DNA of 62,000 nucleotides. Source: Lingula anatina. Lineage: Eukaryota > Brachiopoda > Lingulata > Lingulida > Lingulidae. A program made the translations under genes and the position numbers. The notes beneath the pieces are model-generated. The model made no database searches, was not told the DNA's origin, and saw only the letters and a program-made list of their open reading frames with translations. Shown here in pieces: positions 60,561 through 62,000 of the stretch. Within the stretch, counting starts at the first letter, position 1. Each line of letters begins with the position of its first letter. Where the stretch lies: positions 250,485-312,484 of the forward strand of contig NW_019774158.1 of NCBI RefSeq assembly GCF_001039355.2, in the 5' to 3' direction.

Positions 60561-61112
60561 GAAAGAGATACAGTTTTCATTTGTAGGTCTAACATACTGT
60601 TGTTGATAGGTTGAGTTATGTGATATTCAATTTCTTTTCACTTAAATTACACTACTTTTGTTATCATTATGAAATGACGTGTAACTGGATATGGTTTAGA
60701 TATCGAAAAGACTATTTGAAACCAAATTGTAAACGAAAAAAATGCTTACAAACTATGGAGATACGAATACAAGGTAATACGTTCTTGTTGGGAAATTAAT
60801 ATAGATAAACCTACTCTTAAAATGAATTATACTTTGAATTTATATTCAAGCGTTCCAACTCGCCCTCTTGTTCCAACTCACCCCACTGCCTGTTCCAACT
60901 TACCCCGTGGGTGGGGTGAGATGGAACGTTTTAAGAGGCAACTTTGAGCATTTATTACTCTAAAATAAAAAGACCTACTTGATGTTTTATTTCATAGATG
61001 AGTGCGGTATATAATTATGCCCTATCAGTGTTTTTATTTTTGTCCCCAAAGCTTTGACTGCTGAGATATCGCAAAAAAGGTGAAAAGTGTTCCAACCAAC
61101 CCCGCTCTCCCC

Positions 61113-62000
61113 TAACCTTGTATTGGTTTCGTCCATGTGCTACTTGGACTCCATATTGCTCTTCTTTATCACGTACTCGCTCAGGGCTGAACTAATATTT
61201 CAGGAATTCTAGACGACCAATTGAGGCCATTCATTACACCTATCCACGCTCTCTGTCACGCCCTCTGCCACACCCCTCCTGCAGCCTCTTCCAGGTTTCT
61301 TGTCATGCCGTTTTCGTCTTAATTGACAAGATTCACCCTCTTAAAAAGTTCATTAGTCTGGTATATATACATGAATTGTTGAATTAATAGTATCACAGAC
61401 AATGCTTTTATATTCAATAATTCATAAAGATTCACCCTTTTTGACCCCTTTCTTGATGTTCAATCACTTGCACTTTCGGTGTCACCTGTACCTGATGCTT
61501 TTAGTATTCGGTCCTCTTCTTCATCATTAGTCTGATGCACCCAAATCACTCTCATCTGTGGAACTCTTTTACTCTTGGATGTTTTGGGCCTTTTCTTGCC
61601 TCGCGTTACTTATTTGCCTGTGTTTTTCGTCATGTTTTAATCTAATGAATCATTTGTGTGGAATTTACATGATAATTTACTATGTTCAACGCATCTTAAT
61701 CTAGTGGGGTCGTTTACGAACTCGGCACCATTTCTAAGTAACATAATCACAAACGATGCCAAAACTGCAAACATATCTCATATCTCTTGTAAGCTCAGGA
61801 AAAAACGTATAACATAAAATTCGTGCTAACAAATACGTTCTGGGGTCCTTAACGGCCTTGTGCAAAATGATGAATTAAAAACCTCAGAGAATACAACATT
61901 TTCTAAAACTATTGCGGCTTAAGGTCACTTGACCCTTTATTTTCATCCAGATACCGAAAATGAGTTTTTTTCTGCATTATTCAATAATGCATCTATCTTT
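61113..62000. other. Right edge, no gene seen
   Basis: No supported coding region. The last 140 bases (from about 61860) resemble 55975-56045 and, more weakly, 58378-58470, which flank the Cys-rich/EF-hand gene copies on their 5' side. The tandem family may therefore continue beyond the window. Confidence 0.4.

Larger units (their letters stand above)
58944..61112 (+). mobile_element. Degenerate pogo/Tigger-like DNA transposon (about 2.2 kb)
   Basis: Inverted ends GAGCAGGGTGGGTTGGAAC (left) and GTTCCAACCAACCCCGCTC (right) face each other and are flanked by TA, the target expected for pogo/Tc1-mariner elements. Further TTGGAAC/GTTCCAA copies occur near both ends (58967-58976, 59310-59360, 60850-60935). 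Inside are fragments of a transposase: a helix-turn-helix-like piece at about 59460-59550 and a C-terminal basic region plus zinc finger at 60012-60560. The space between is too short for a full catalytic domain. The exact ends are uncertain by a few bases. Confidence 0.75.

Overview
This is animal nuclear DNA: AT-rich, with intron-containing genes, GT/AG splice sites, AATAAA signals, microsatellites and small DNA transposons. Two metabolic genes (HIBCH, PPCS), a V-ATPase subunit and a TMUB-type membrane protein are clearly metazoan. The secreted Ser/Asp-repeat exon, the tandem Cys-rich/EF-hand genes and the strong divergence between repeated segments suggest a lophotrochozoan, most likely a bivalve mollusc or similar shell builder. 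The species call is inference.

The scaffold 'stutters'. At five single-n joins (11889, 32190, 42171, 46234, 48487) and one 154-base N run (50460-50613), the sequence after the join restarts inside sequence already given. The window therefore consists of about seven contigs that are overlapping or allelic versions of one another. Examples: 1-11888 is repeated at about 14168-24872; 30450-32189 at 33552-35249; 40687-42170 at 42172-43655; and PPCS appears in five overlapping pieces. Copy number here should not be read as biology without a check.

Layout. (1) 1-24.9 kb holds two versions of a block with a minus-strand Ser/Asp-rich 9-residue-repeat exon, a phase-compatible candidate upstream exon about 7-8 kb away, and the 3' exons of V-ATPase subunit F. 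A 551-bp MITE with a perfect 5-bp target duplication is present only in the first version. (2) 24.4-29.4 kb holds complete V-ATPase subunit F (minus, 5 exons, 122 aa), divergent from a TMUB1/2-like gene (plus, 3 exons, 423 aa). (3) 29.9-41.6 kb holds HIBCH (minus, 11 coding exons, 405 aa). Its exons 6-9 occur twice around a 1.36-kb orphan segment, and a small single-pass membrane protein gene (plus, 93 aa) is nested in its first coding intron. (4) 42-51.6 kb holds PPCS (plus, 7 exons, 308 aa), divergent from HIBCH. (5) 52.1-58.9 kb holds two real tandem genes on the minus strand for small secreted proteins (signal peptide, six-Cys module, EF-hand exon), with a decayed third copy between them. 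(6) 58.9-61.1 kb holds a dead pogo/Tigger-like transposon with its own TIRs and a nested 226-bp MITE flanked by TTAA.

How the genes relate. HIBCH (mitochondrial valine catabolism, releasing CoA from 3-hydroxyisobutyryl-CoA) and PPCS (a CoA biosynthesis step) are head-to-head neighbours and both touch CoA metabolism; co-regulation is only a suggestion. The Ser/Asp protein and the EF-hand proteins look like secreted, Ca-binding or phosphorylatable matrix material. They are the most novel content of the window.
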